Source: Phycisphaerales bacterium
GTDB taxonomy: Bacteria; Planctomycetota; Phycisphaerae; Phycisphaerales; UBA1924
Assembly: GCA_020853815.1 (NCBI GenBank)
Contig: JADYYE010000136.1
Coordinates: forward strand, 1 to 64,000
Direction: 5' to 3'
Length of the DNA: 64,000 nucleotides
Part shown: positions 35,298-43,805 of the stretch, piece after piece
Position numbering within the stretch: position 1 is the stretch's first letter
Layout: the number at the start of each line of letters is the position of its first letter
Program-made: the position numbers and the translations under genes
Notes under the pieces: model-generated
Told to the model about the DNA's origin: nothing
Seen by the model: only the letters and a program-made list of their open reading frames with translations
Database searches by the model: none

Positions 35298-36770
35298 TCA
35301 GGCCGCGGCCTTCTGAGACACCACCCGCACCGAGTTCCCACCCGAGGCACGCGACGCTTGCAGGCCCTTGGTCGCCGCCGTCACCAGATGCTCGACACTC
35401 TGGAACGCCGAGTTCTCCGGCTCGTGCAACGCCACGCCGATGCTCGCCGTCAGCGTCGTCCGACCCGTGATCCGCCCCTTCAGCCACACGCCCGACGCGC
35501 GCACCAGGTCCGCCCGGAACTCCTCGCACGCCCGCGCCAGCGCCTGCTTGGTCACGCCCGACAGCGGGATCGCGAACACCTCGTCCGACACGCGGCACAC
35601 CACCCCGCCCGCCGGCTCGAAGTGCTTCTTCAAGAGCGCCGTCACGCCGATCAACGCCTCGTCCGCAAGGTCCGCCGCCGACTGACGGATCGGCTTGAAA
35701 TCGTCGATCGTCAGCTCCAGGAGCCCCATCGGCTCCTTGTTCTCGATCGACGCCCGGAACGCCTCGCGCAGCGTCGCGTCGAAGCCATCGCGGCTGACCG
35801 CGCCCGTCAGCGGATCGTGCTGCAGCCCCTCGTGCAACTGCGAGCCCGTCCCGCCGTTCTTCGAGATCTCCAGCAGCTGCCCGGTCGCCTTGGTCAGGAT
35901 CGCCTCCGCGTCCGCCGCCAGCCCCGTGTCCAGCTTGAACAGCGTCGACAACTCCTTGGCCGCCTCCGCGATGCGACGCAGCAGCCCATCAACCGTCGAC
36001 GCCGTCAGCCCGAACCACTGCTCGGCCCGCTGATACAGCCGTCGCAGCGCCGGACCCGGATCAGGATCGCTCAAAACATCGTGCGCCAGGTTCCCCAGCC
36101 CCACCAGCCGGACCAGGTCCGTGCATTCCTTCGGCGCCGCCGTCGGCCGCTCGTGGTACTTCACCGGCAACACCAACTCCGCCGGCAACTTCCATCGCTC
36201 GGTCAGCATCGCGCCGATGTCCGGGTGCTGCACCTCAAGGTCGGTCAGCTCGAACTTCACCAGCTTGCGATGATCGCCGCCCGCCTGCTTCATCACATCC
36301 AGATAGCGGTTCCCCAGCGCCCGGTACAACGCCATCACGCCCACGTCCTGCAAAAGACCGCCCAGGAACGCCTCTTCCGAGCACTTCTTCTTGGCGGCCT
36401 CCGCGAACAGCTTCGACGACACCGCGGTGTACAACCCGCGACGCCAATATCCCACGAAGTCAAACCGCGGGTCCTGGTCGCCCATGCTCGACACCAGCGA
36501 AAATCCCAGTGCCAGCGTCTTCACCGGCCCAAGCCCCAGCATCACCAGCGCCTTGCTGATCGTCGCGCACCGCGTTCGCAACCCATAGAAACTCGAATTG
36601 ACCGTGCGCAGAACCTTCGCCGCCAGCGCCTGATCGTTCTCGATCGTCGCCGCCAGCTCCTTCATCGAAACGTCGTTGCTCGCCGTCAGCTCGATCACGC
36701 GCACCGCCACCGCCGGAAGCGACGGCAGCGAAGGACAGCTCAGGATTTCCTCAAGCAGCTCGCGGTTCAT
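35298..36770 (-). CDS. HDOD protein with degenerate GGDEF domain
   Basis: 490 residues from the ATG at 36770 (GGAAGG upstream); a longer frame to 36956 has no start signal. Residues about 10-210 form an HDOD domain (LPSLPAVAVRVIELTASNDV, KVLRTVNSSFYGL, ISKALVMLGLGPVKTLAL, LLQDVGVMALYRALG). Residues about 320-480 form a GGDEF-like domain starting HDPLTGAVSRDGFDATL. The signature loop reads VSDEVF instead of GGDEF, so diguanylate cyclase activity is unlikely. It may bind a nucleotide or act as a scaffold in signalling. It is convergent with the RluA-type gene, 80 bp away. Confidence 0.88.
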   Translation of the reverse strand: MNRELLEEILSCPSLPSLPAVAVRVIELTASNDVSMKELAATIENDQALAAKVLRTVNSSFYGLRTRCATISKALVMLGLGPVKTLALGFSLVSSMGDQDPRFDFVGYWRRGLYTAVSSKLFAEAAKKKCSEEAFLGGLLQDVGVMALYRALGNRYLDVMKQAGGDHRKLVKFELTDLEVQHPDIGAMLTERWKLPAELVLPVKYHERPTAAPKECTDLVRLVGLGNLAHDVLSDPDPGPALRRLYQRAEQWFGLTASTVDGLLRRIAEAAKELSTLFKLDTGLAADAEAILTKATGQLLEISKNGGTGSQLHEGLQHDPLTGAVSRDGFDATLREAFRASIENKEPMGLLELTIDDFKPIRQSAADLADEALIGVTALLKKHFEPAGGVVCRVSDEVFAIPLSGVTKQALARACEEFRADLVRASGVWLKGRITGRTTLTASIGVALHEPENSAFQSVEHLVTAATKGLQASRASGGNSVRVVSQKAAA

Positions 36771-36834
36771 GAACGCTCGACCTTCCCTGGTCTTTGCAAC
36801 TTCCGCCGGAATCGAACCCGACCCCGCCCTCTCA

Positions 36835-37665
36835 TCATCGACCGGTGGTTTCCCCCCCTTCAGCCCGCCTTCCAATGTTCGAGTGCGCAATTCCCGCGTA
36901 CACCGACCGAACCGACGCGGGCCAGAACCCCAGGGCCACATGCCAGAAGCTCGCAAGCAGTTTCCCGGCCCGCGCCATCACGTCATCCCCTAGGTCGGGG
37001 TCCGAAAACCAGATCGACACCTCATCAGGGGACCACTGCTCGCTCACGCGCCGCAGAAATCGCACCGTTTCCGCCCTGACCCGCCACACATCTCCCCGCT
37101 CCGCGCCCACCACCAGCCCGCCGCGCGCCGGATCAAACGCCAACCCCGGCCCCGCCGACCCCATCGCCGCCGCAAGTTCGATCACCTCCCCCGTCACCAC
37201 ATCCCGATCCAGCGCCGGCGCCACGCCCGTATCCGCCAACGCCGCCCACTGCAGCCACACCAGCGACCGCGCAATCTCCCCCGGCGTCGCCAGACGCTCC
37301 AGCGCCGCCGACAGCACGTCGAACAACCGCGGGTGCGGATCATGCTCGCGAACCGCGCGCTGAGCGATGTCGATCATGTACATCGAGGCGTGGAACGCGC
37401 CCAGCGACCGCCGAACCGCCGGATACGCCTCGACCAGACCCCACGACGTCAGCGTCGCCATCGCGTCGCCCGACTTCAGGATCATCACCGCCTCGCCCCG
37501 CGTTGCCAGTTCCAGCCCGCCTGAGAACGGCGCGCCCTCGCGCCGCGCACCCTTCACCACCGCGCGCACCAGCCCGTGCGCTCGGCACAGAATCGACACC
37601 GTCTGGCTGGTCTCCGACCAATCCCAGTGCCGCACACAGATCGCGATGTCCTTCACGCTCGCCAC
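36835..37665 (-). CDS. recO: DNA repair protein RecO
   Basis: 276 residues from a GTG at 37665. RecO helps load RecA with RecF and RecR. The N-terminal OB fold is recognisable (SETSQTVSILCRAHGLVRAV, VKGARREGAPFSGGLELATR). It is followed by the helical domain (LGAFHASMYMIDIAQRAVRE, LFDVLSAALERLATPGEIAR). The Cys zinc site found in many RecO proteins is absent. The HDOD gene lies 64 bp downstream on the same strand. An alternative GTG four codons in cannot be excluded. Confidence 0.85.
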   Translation of the reverse strand: MASVKDIAICVRHWDWSETSQTVSILCRAHGLVRAVVKGARREGAPFSGGLELATRGEAVMILKSGDAMATLTSWGLVEAYPAVRRSLGAFHASMYMIDIAQRAVREHDPHPRLFDVLSAALERLATPGEIARSLVWLQWAALADTGVAPALDRDVVTGEVIELAAAMGSAGPGLAFDPARGGLVVGAERGDVWRVRAETVRFLRRVSEQWSPDEVSIWFSDPDLGDDVMARAGKLLASFWHVALGFWPASVRSVYAGIAHSNIGRRAEGGETTGR

Positions 37666-37760
37666 GCAGAGTCCTCATCGCGCCGCTCGATCGCGCCGTC
37701 CCTTTCTCGTCTCATGATCGGTAGCCCGACCGTGAGGGGAGGGCTCGTCTTGTGTTTCAC

Positions 37761-37816
37761 TTCGCCACTTCGCCACTTCGCCACTTCGCCACTTCGCCAC
37801 TTCGCCACTTCGCCAC
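37761..37816. repeat. octamer tandem array (TTCGCCAC x7)
   Basis: Seven identical 8-bp units with a partial unit on each side, between the divergent recO and fabZ-like genes. It ends 42 bp before the -10-like TATCGT of the fabZ-like gene. Unit number could change by slippage and alter promoter spacing. Confidence 0.9.
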
Positions 37817-37857
37817 TTCTTCCGAAGCGTACCCGCGCCCGCACCCCCCGCCTCGGG

Positions 37858-37863
37858 TATCGT
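37858..37863 (+). promoter_or_regulatory. TANNNT hexamer 6 nt before the fabZ-like start
   Basis: TATCGT, six bases from the ATG at 37870, no ribosome site. It lies just downstream of the octamer array. Confidence 0.5.
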
Positions 37864-37869
37864 CTCACC

Positions 37870-38280
37870 ATGCACTTTGACCTCGTCGATCGCGTGCTCG
37901 AACAGTCCGCGGACCGGATCGTGACCATCAAGCACGTCTCCGCCGCGGAGGAATACCTGCAGGACCACTTCCCCACTTTCCCCGTCCTACCCGGCGTGAT
38001 GATGCTTGAAGCAATGGTCCAGGCCGGTCGAAAGCTCGCAAGCCACGCCCGGACCGATCCCACGCCGCTGGTTCTGGGCCGCGTGCGTGCGCTCAAATAC
38101 GGCAAGTTCGTCAAGCCCGGCGCAACGCTCCAGGTCCGCGTCGAACGGGCCAAGCCCGCCGCCAACGATGAGCACGACCTGAAGGGCGAAGTTCTCCTGA
38201 TCGAGCCCGGCTCGCCCACGCCCGAAGTCGCGTGCTCCGGGCGGCTTACGCTCCGCCCCGCCCGCGTCACCCGAGCCTGA
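37870..38280 (+). CDS. fabZ: FabZ-like 3-hydroxyacyl-ACP dehydratase (first copy)
   Basis: 136 residues from the ATG at 37870; the open frame continues upstream through the octamer array but that part is not coding by context. It is a hot-dog fold enzyme that dehydrates 3-hydroxyacyl-ACP. The active-site motif is intact: DHFPTFPVLPGVMMLEAMVQ, with catalytic His and Glu. The central GRVRALKYGKFVKPGATL fits the fold. It is followed after 238 bp by an acyl carrier protein and then a second FabZ-like gene, so the three probably serve one acyl-chain pathway. Confidence 0.87.
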   Translation: MHFDLVDRVLEQSADRIVTIKHVSAAEEYLQDHFPTFPVLPGVMMLEAMVQAGRKLASHARTDPTPLVLGRVRALKYGKFVKPGATLQVRVERAKPAANDEHDLKGEVLLIEPGSPTPEVACSGRLTLRPARVTRA

Positions 38281-38518
38281 CCCCCCCCAGCATCCCCGTC
38301 CTCCGCACAGCGCAACCGACCGGTCAGCTGAGGAAGTGCCGGGTCCAATCCCGCCGTTCATCGCGCAATCCCAACCGAGGCCCCCTCCCAATCCGACCCC
38401 TCCGGTTCGGCGGATGGATGGGCAATCCGCGAGCTATCATGGAGGCTTATCGGATGGAGCTATCCGCCCGCGTCGGGGGTCCCGGACGCCGGCGAGCGAT
38501 TTCGCAGGAGCCGCGTGC

Positions 38519-38905
38519 ATGACCCGTGAGGAGATCTTCGGAAAAGTTCGCGAGGTGCTGGTCGACGCCCTGGGCGTTGACGAGGACGAAGTCCAGCCCA
38601 ACACCACCCTCACCGCCGATCTCGGCGCCGAGTCGATCGACTTCCTCGACATCGGCTTCAAGCTCGAACAAGCCTTCGGCTTCAAGATCGGCCAGGCCGA
38701 GCTCTTCCCCCAGGGCGTGTCGCAAGACCCCGAGTACGTCAAGGACGGCAAGGTCACGCCCAAGGGCATCGCCGCCATGAAGGAAAAGCTCCCTCACTTT
38801 GACTTCTCCGAGTTCGAGAAGGACCCCCAGCTCGCCAAGGTCGCGCAGGTCTTCACCGTCGATTCGCTCTGCCGCTTCGTCGAACGCAAGCTGAGCAAGG
38901 CCTAA
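38519..38905 (+). CDS. acyl carrier protein with internal insertion
   Basis: 128 residues, after a CAGGAG ribosome site. Typical ACPs are 75-85 residues. The start (REEIFGKVREVLVDALGVDE) and the phosphopantetheine site (LTADLGAESIDFLDIGFKLE, Ser39 in ESI rather than DSL) are standard. About 45 residues are inserted after helix II (LFPQGVSQDPEYVKDGK, GIAAMKEKLPHFDFSEFEKD) before the last helix (TVDSLCRFVERKL). The gene lies between two FabZ-like genes, the second starting 4 bp after its stop. It probably carries intermediates of a specialised lipid rather than the main fatty acid pathway. Confidence 0.9.
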   Translation: MTREEIFGKVREVLVDALGVDEDEVQPNTTLTADLGAESIDFLDIGFKLEQAFGFKIGQAELFPQGVSQDPEYVKDGKVTPKGIAAMKEKLPHFDFSEFEKDPQLAKVAQVFTVDSLCRFVERKLSKA

Positions 38906-38909
38906 GTCG

Positions 38910-39425
38910 ATGCGCTGGATGTGGATCGACCGCGTGCTCGAACTGACGCCGCGGACGCGCTGCGTCTCCATCAAGCACGTCAGCCTCGCGGAGGATCACC
39001 TCCACGACCATTTCGCGGGCGGCGCCGCGCGTCCGCCCCTGCCCGTCATGCCCGCCTCGCTCATCGTCGAGGGCATGGCCCAGACCGGCGGCATCCTCGT
39101 CGGGCACGCCGGCGCGTTCAAGGAAAAAGTCGTCCTTGCCAAGGTCGGCAAGGTCGAACTCTCGCGCGAAGCCATCCCCGGCGACACCCTCCGCTACACC
39201 GCGACCATGACCCTCTTCGACGCCGCCGGCGCGTCGGTCTCGGGCCTCGTCGAACTCCTCGACCCCGCCACGCCCGGGAGCGCCGAGCAGATCGGCGCCA
39301 TCGACCTCATGTTCAGCCACATCGATCAGAACATGTCGGGCCTTGAGTTCCCGTCCCACAACTTCGTCTTCAGCGAAAGCTTCCGCACGCTCCTCCGCTC
39401 CAGCGGCCTGGCCGCGGACTTCTGA
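38910..39425 (+). CDS. FabZ-like hot-dog dehydratase (second copy)
   Basis: 171 residues, directly after the ACP gene. The hot-dog motif is present with a local insertion: HLHDHFAGGAARPPLPVMP followed by ASLIVEGMAQTGGIL, keeping the catalytic His and Glu. GKVELSREAIPGDTLRYTAT matches the central strand. The first lines of both FabZ-like proteins are alike (FDLVDRVLEQS versus MWIDRVLELTP), which suggests an old duplication. It may act on a different chain length or form a heteromer with the first copy. An intrinsic terminator follows. Confidence 0.85.
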   Translation: MRWMWIDRVLELTPRTRCVSIKHVSLAEDHLHDHFAGGAARPPLPVMPASLIVEGMAQTGGILVGHAGAFKEKVVLAKVGKVELSREAIPGDTLRYTATMTLFDAAGASVSGLVELLDPATPGSAEQIGAIDLMFSHIDQNMSGLEFPSHNFVFSESFRTLLRSSGLAADF

Positions 39426-39746
39426 ACGACGCGCACCATCGTGTGCCCTTTTCCCTTTTTTTTACCAAGGCAATCTTTGCGCGCCGCACCCCCGCGCGCA
39501 ACTCCTTCGCTTTCCTTGCCTCCCTTGTCGCGTTGACGATCTGAACTTCGCCAATCTCCACCAGCGTGCCGCTCACGTCGCCCACGAGTTCGATCCTCCT
39601 TGGGGGGTCGAGGCGATCGTCTTGCCAGCCCGCTCCGCCGCCAAACCGTCTATGAAGGCTTGCTTCGCGCCCACCTGTCGCGCGCGATACCCGAAGCGGG
39701 TCGCCGGCCATCCACGATCCCACCTCGTCACTCGCGCTCGATCGCC
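39426..39746. other. 321-bp stretch between convergent genes
   Basis: No gene supported; plus-strand frames lack start signals. It contains the terminator at 39431-39463. The rest shows no repeat or hairpin that I can identify. Confidence 0.45.
39431..39463 (+). terminator. intrinsic terminator of the fabZ-acp-fabZ cassette
   Basis: GCGCAC (39431-39436) pairs with GTGTGC (39441-39446), with one G-U pair and a CATC loop. A pyrimidine tail with eight consecutive T follows (39456-39463). Confidence 0.75.
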
Positions 39747-40727
39747 TCAGTCAACTCCCCGGGCCGCCAGCCAGCGCTCCGCGTCCAGCGCCGCCTGGCA
39801 CCCCATGCCCGACGCCGTCACCGCCTGGCGATAGTGGCTGTCCGCCACGTCGCCGCCCGCGAACACGCCCTCGATGTTCGTCCGGCTCGATCGCGTGCTG
39901 AGCGCGACGTACCCGCTCTCATCGAGCTCCACGCCGCTGTCCTTCAGGAACGCGGTCGCGGGCGTGTGCCCGATCGCGATGAAGAGGCCCGCCAGCGCCA
40001 GCTCCGATCGCTCCTTGGTCACGGTGTCCTCCAGCAGCACGCCGCTGATCCGATCGCCGCCCAGCACATCGACCACCGCCTTGTTGTAGAGCACCTTGGC
40101 GTTGGGCCGATCGAGGAACCGCTTCTGCATGATCTTGCTGGCGCGGAGCGAATCGCGCCGGTGGATGATGTACACGGTCGAGCCGAACTTGGTCAGGTAG
40201 GTCGCTTCCTCCATGGCGGTGTCGCCGCCGCCGACGACCGCCAGCGGCTGGTCGCGGAAGACGGGGAGCGCCCCGTCGCACACGGCGCACGCCGACACCC
40301 CGCCGCCCGACGTCGCGAGGCGCATCTCGTTCTTGAGGCCGAGCCAGTTGGCGGTCGCCCCCGTCGCGATGACGACCGCGTGGGCCCGGACCTGCTTTCC
40401 GTCGCTGGTGTGCAGGACGAACGGGCGCTGCGAGAAATCGCAGCGTTCGACATCCTCGCCGATGACGCTGGTCCCGAATCGCTCGGCCTGTTCCTGGAAC
40501 TTCGCCATCATCTCCGGGCCCATGATGCCGTGCGGGAATCCCGGATAATTCTCGACCTCGGTCGTGAGCATGAGCTGCCCGCCCGGGAGAACGATCGACG
40601 GATTCTGCTTGGGCACGCCGGAATACACGACCGGGCGAAGCTGGGCGCGGGCGGCGTAGATCGCGGCCGTCCAGCCCGCCGGACCCGAACCGATGATCAC
40701 GAGCTTGTGCGTTTCAGGGGTTGTCAT
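39747..40727 (-). CDS. trxB: thioredoxin reductase
   Basis: 326 residues from the ATG at 40727; an upstream extension to 40826 is unlikely. TrxB uses NADPH and FAD to reduce thioredoxin. Motifs: FAD site LVIIGSGPAGWTAAIYAARA, redox pair in GVSACAVCDGA (CAVC), NADPH site LAVVGGGDTAMEEATYL with HRRDSLRASK, and the second FAD motif EGVFAGGDVADSHYRQAV. Length is normal. No thioredoxin gene is adjacent. The ribosome site is weak. Confidence 0.96.
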   Translation of the reverse strand: MTTPETHKLVIIGSGPAGWTAAIYAARAQLRPVVYSGVPKQNPSIVLPGGQLMLTTEVENYPGFPHGIMGPEMMAKFQEQAERFGTSVIGEDVERCDFSQRPFVLHTSDGKQVRAHAVVIATGATANWLGLKNEMRLATSGGGVSACAVCDGALPVFRDQPLAVVGGGDTAMEEATYLTKFGSTVYIIHRRDSLRASKIMQKRFLDRPNAKVLYNKAVVDVLGGDRISGVLLEDTVTKERSELALAGLFIAIGHTPATAFLKDSGVELDESGYVALSTRSSRTNIEGVFAGGDVADSHYRQAVTASGMGCQAALDAERWLAARGVD

Positions 40728-40959
40728 GGATTGATCCGAGAAGTGCCGGGAAACAAACGACGCAAAGACCAAGAGATGCGGAGACGAATCGCCCAGGATG
40801 AGCCCGCAACGCGCCCGCGTTCCCACCGCATTTGGACGCCGGACCTGAGCCTCCGCGAAGGTCCGGGTCGATGCTCAACCAACGCACGCACGACCCGCTC
40901 CGGCGTAGCTCGATCGCTCCCACCGACGCCGATTCGCGCCCCAAGCGTCCGCCCGCCCC

Positions 40960-42558
40960 TCACTTGATCTGCCCAAGGTCCATCAGGTGCTGACGATACA
41001 ACGACGACACCGGCGGCCAGATCAAGTAGTCCGTGCCGATGCCCGCGTCCGGGCGGTTGTCCACCCGCCCCGCGTAGTTGTTCGCCCCGTCACGCCCCGT
41101 CGAGTACAGCAGGAACTGATCGTCGCGCAGCTTCAGGTCAAAGTTCGCCCCGCCCGGAACGAATACCTTCACCTCGTGAGGCTTGGCCTCGCCCCGTGCA
41201 TCCACCTTCTGGTCACGCATCGGCACGAAGAACTCGAACGGCGGCACCGCGCCCCGCGCCCGGTTCGGGTTGTACGCATCCACCGTCAAGGCTTTGACCC
41301 ACTGCGGCCTGACCGACGACAACTGCGGCGGGAACGCCTTGGCCGACGCCGTGTACCCCACGATCGCCAGCGCGTGCCGCGTGCCCGCCAGCTCCACCTG
41401 CAACTGCTGGCGCAGCGTGAACAGCCTCCCCATGTCCGGCGCCGTCGCGTCCAGCACCGCGAACCCGGCGCGGTCGAACGTCGCGTACACGAACGGCTTC
41501 TCCATCAGCTTGTCGAACGGGTCGAGGCGCCAGCGCGACTCCCAGTCCGCGTACAGCCTCGGCAGTTGCTCGTTGATCTCGAACCAGTTCTTCTGCGTGC
41601 CCGCCGCCGCCTGCCAGCGGGCCGCCTCGCCGAACAGACGCAGCGGATACTCCGACGAGCCCATCCGCGACATGCTGGTCGCGAACACGTTGGCGTCCAC
41701 CCCGCCGCGCGGCTGGTACACCCGCGCCACCGCCTGCTCGCTCCCCAGCCGATCGCCGATCGGCAGGCGCAGACGCGACATCTCCAGGTACCCCTTGCCC
41801 TCGTCGATCCGCGCCACCAGCGCCGGAAGCTGATCGCGCTGCGACGCCTGCTCCAGCGCCTTCTTCGTGCGCGTGTCCCAGTACGCAAGGTCGCGCAGAC
41901 GCTCCTGCGCCACGATCATCGCCTCGTACGCCCACACCACCTCGCGGAAAAACCGCCGATCCGTCATCTGCCGGCAGAAAAACGTCCAGTCGCACAGAAG
42001 CTTGATCGAGCCGATCGTGTCGCCCTCGCCCGCGCGACGGATCGCGTCGGCGTGGACCAGCACCTCCATCGCGCGGATCGAATCCATGTAAAAGAACTTC
42101 GCTCCCGCCAGCGTCGGCGGATCGCCCAGCTCGGTGTACAGGCGGGCCGACACCATCTCGACCGGCACGCCCTCCACCCCGTACGGCTGGGCAAACGCCA
42201 TCGCCTTGCGATAGTCGTCCTCCTTGGCCACGCTGGCGATCGCGTCGAGGATCGCCTTCTGCGTCGGCGCGGTACTCCACGCCGCCAGTTCCGCCATCGC
42301 GGGCGAGCCCGGGTAGAGCGGCGCCAGCGACTCGAGCTTGGCGTACTTCCCCGGCGCCGGCTGCATCTTCGCGAGCAGCGGCAAAATCACCAGGTCGCTC
42401 CGCTGCGGGTTCCTGACGTCCGCCAGGCTCGCGTTCAGCTTGTCCAGAAACTCATCCGCGCGAGCGTGCGGCGTGGCGAGCGACAACGACGCGGCGACCA
42501 GCACGCCCAAGAGGGCGCGACCAACAGACGTCCGTACGGAGTTTCCAAGGGTCGGCAT
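40960..42558 (-). CDS. exported hypothetical protein
   Basis: 532 residues from the ATG at 42558; a TACCAT hexamer six bases upstream suggests leaderless expression. The signal peptide is clear ([20 protein letters not shown] then DEF). The mature protein is helical in its first half (RRFFREVVWAYEAMIVAQER, DLAYWDTRTKKALEQASQR). The C-terminal half is mixed and ends in a segment resembling a lytic or substrate-binding surface (LRDDQFLLYSTGRDGANNYA, WPPVSSLYRQHLMDL). No family recognised. It lies 47 bp after the ABC permease gene on the same strand and may be its last operon member. Confidence 0.72.
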   Translation of the reverse strand: MPTLGNSVRTSVGRALLGVLVAASLSLATPHARADEFLDKLNASLADVRNPQRSDLVILPLLAKMQPAPGKYAKLESLAPLYPGSPAMAELAAWSTAPTQKAILDAIASVAKEDDYRKAMAFAQPYGVEGVPVEMVSARLYTELGDPPTLAGAKFFYMDSIRAMEVLVHADAIRRAGEGDTIGSIKLLCDWTFFCRQMTDRRFFREVVWAYEAMIVAQERLRDLAYWDTRTKKALEQASQRDQLPALVARIDEGKGYLEMSRLRLPIGDRLGSEQAVARVYQPRGGVDANVFATSMSRMGSSEYPLRLFGEAARWQAAAGTQKNWFEINEQLPRLYADWESRWRLDPFDKLMEKPFVYATFDRAGFAVLDATAPDMGRLFTLRQQLQVELAGTRHALAIVGYTASAKAFPPQLSSVRPQWVKALTVDAYNPNRARGAVPPFEFFVPMRDQKVDARGEAKPHEVKVFVPGGANFDLKLRDDQFLLYSTGRDGANNYAGRVDNRPDAGIGTDYLIWPPVSSLYRQHLMDLGQIK

Positions 42559-42564
42559 ACGCCG

Positions 42565-42570
42565 ATGGTA
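42565..42570 (-). promoter_or_regulatory. TANNNT hexamer 6 nt before the exported-protein start
   Basis: TACCAT on the minus strand, six bases before the ATG at 42558. No Shine-Dalgarno is visible. Confidence 0.45.
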
Positions 42571-42605
42571 GCCGAAATCACGCCGCACGGGCCACGACCC
42601 CGCCC

Positions 42606-43805
42606 CTAGAAATCCCGTCGGCAGAAAATCCAGCACGTCGCCAGCAGCACCAGCGCCTCAAACCCCAGCGACGTCCCCACGATCCAGCCCACCGAGCGAT
42701 CGCGCATGGCCCGCTCCATCTCCAGGTCGCTGTCGGGACGATCCGGGTCGCGCCGCCCGCGACGCTCCTCGCCGCCGAACGCCTTGGCCAGCTTCTCCAG
42801 GTCCGAATCGCTCACCAGCACGCGCTCGAGCAGCCCCGTTGTCTCCGTGGTCTTCGGAAAGATCGTCTTGGCGATCACAAACCCGTCGTTCCAGCGTTTG
42901 AGCTGCTTGATGTTGTCCGTGGACTCTTCGATCTGCTTCTCCAGCCGCCCACGCTCGCCGCGCACGTTCGGAAGCGTCGGGTCCGCTGAGTCCAGTTGCT
43001 CCGGCGTCCACGCCGAGGGCGACGGCTCGGGCTCGCCCTTCTCCTTGGCCTCCGACCGCGCCTTTTCATTGAGCTGGTCCGCGGCCCAGTGCTCGCGCCG
43101 CTCCACTTCCGCCTGCTGACGCACCAGCCGCTTTTCCTGGGCCGTCAGCCGCCCCGCCATGTCGGTCTTGATGGCAAGCGTGGCGGCGTCCGCCGAATTG
43201 AGGATGAACAGGAAGATCCAGAAGAGCAGCGTCAGGAGGAGCGCCGCCACCGTCGAGCGCGTGAGCAGGCCCACCAGGGCGCTGATGCAGTACAGATAGC
43301 TGAACACCCCCACCACGATCGGGATCGCCAGGAACAGCCGCGGCTCCCACGCCCCGCCGCGCAGCCCGATCACCATGAACGACGCCAGCGAGACCACGCC
43401 CACCTGCAGCATCACGAACAGAAGGCCCGTGACATACTTGGTGAGGAACAATCGCAGCCGCCCGATCGGCTTGGAGAGCGACAGCTCGACCGCGCCACCC
43501 GACACGAAGTCCGGGATGATCGACGCCGTCGACACCACCGCAAGGATCATGGCGGCCCAGGCCAACCACAGCGCCGCGCCGAAGTTGACGAACACGAACT
43601 TGTAGAACAGGTCGAGGCTGATCGTCCCCGTGTTGAACATCGGGATCGGGAACGACCACCACAGGATCTTCCGCCCCTGCGCGTCCAGCCCCACGCACGC
43701 GAACGCCGCCACGATGAAGCCCGACAGGATCAGCGTGATCCAGAAGAGCTTCTTGGCGTTCAGCTCCCGGTACGCGTCCACGAGCAGCGCGATGGTCTGC
43801 GTCAC
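42606..43805 (-). CDS. ABC-2 type transporter permease
   Basis: 399 residues from a GTG at 43805 whose GTGA overlaps the stop of the ATPase gene. Six membrane segments are visible: LFWITLILSGFIVAAFACVG, FVNFGAALWLAWAAMILAVV, LLFVMLQVGVVSLASFMVIG, LFLAIPIVVGVFSYLYCISA, LLLTLLFWIFLFILN, and the last VGWIVGTSLGFEALVLLATC. Between the fifth and sixth lies a charged, coiled-coil-like region of about 150 residues (LTAQEKRLVRQQAEVERREH), unusually large for an ABC-2 permease. It probably pairs with the adjoining ATPase as an exporter; the substrate is unknown. Confidence 0.87.
   Translation of the reverse strand: MTQTIALLVDAYRELNAKKLFWITLILSGFIVAAFACVGLDAQGRKILWWSFPIPMFNTGTISLDLFYKFVFVNFGAALWLAWAAMILAVVSTASIIPDFVSGGAVELSLSKPIGRLRLFLTKYVTGLLFVMLQVGVVSLASFMVIGLRGGAWEPRLFLAIPIVVGVFSYLYCISALVGLLTRSTVAALLLTLLFWIFLFILNSADAATLAIKTDMAGRLTAQEKRLVRQQAEVERREHWAADQLNEKARSEAKEKGEPEPSPSAWTPEQLDSADPTLPNVRGERGRLEKQIEESTDNIKQLKRWNDGFVIAKTIFPKTTETTGLLERVLVSDSDLEKLAKAFGGEERRGRRDPDRPDSDLEMERAMRDRSVGWIVGTSLGFEALVLLATCWIFCRRDF

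Noticed and set aside
37761-37816. Octamer repeats as part of the fabZ-like coding region
   Set aside because: An 8-bp unit shifts frame each copy, the encoded peptide is repetitive and unlike FabZ, and the conserved protein begins at 37870.
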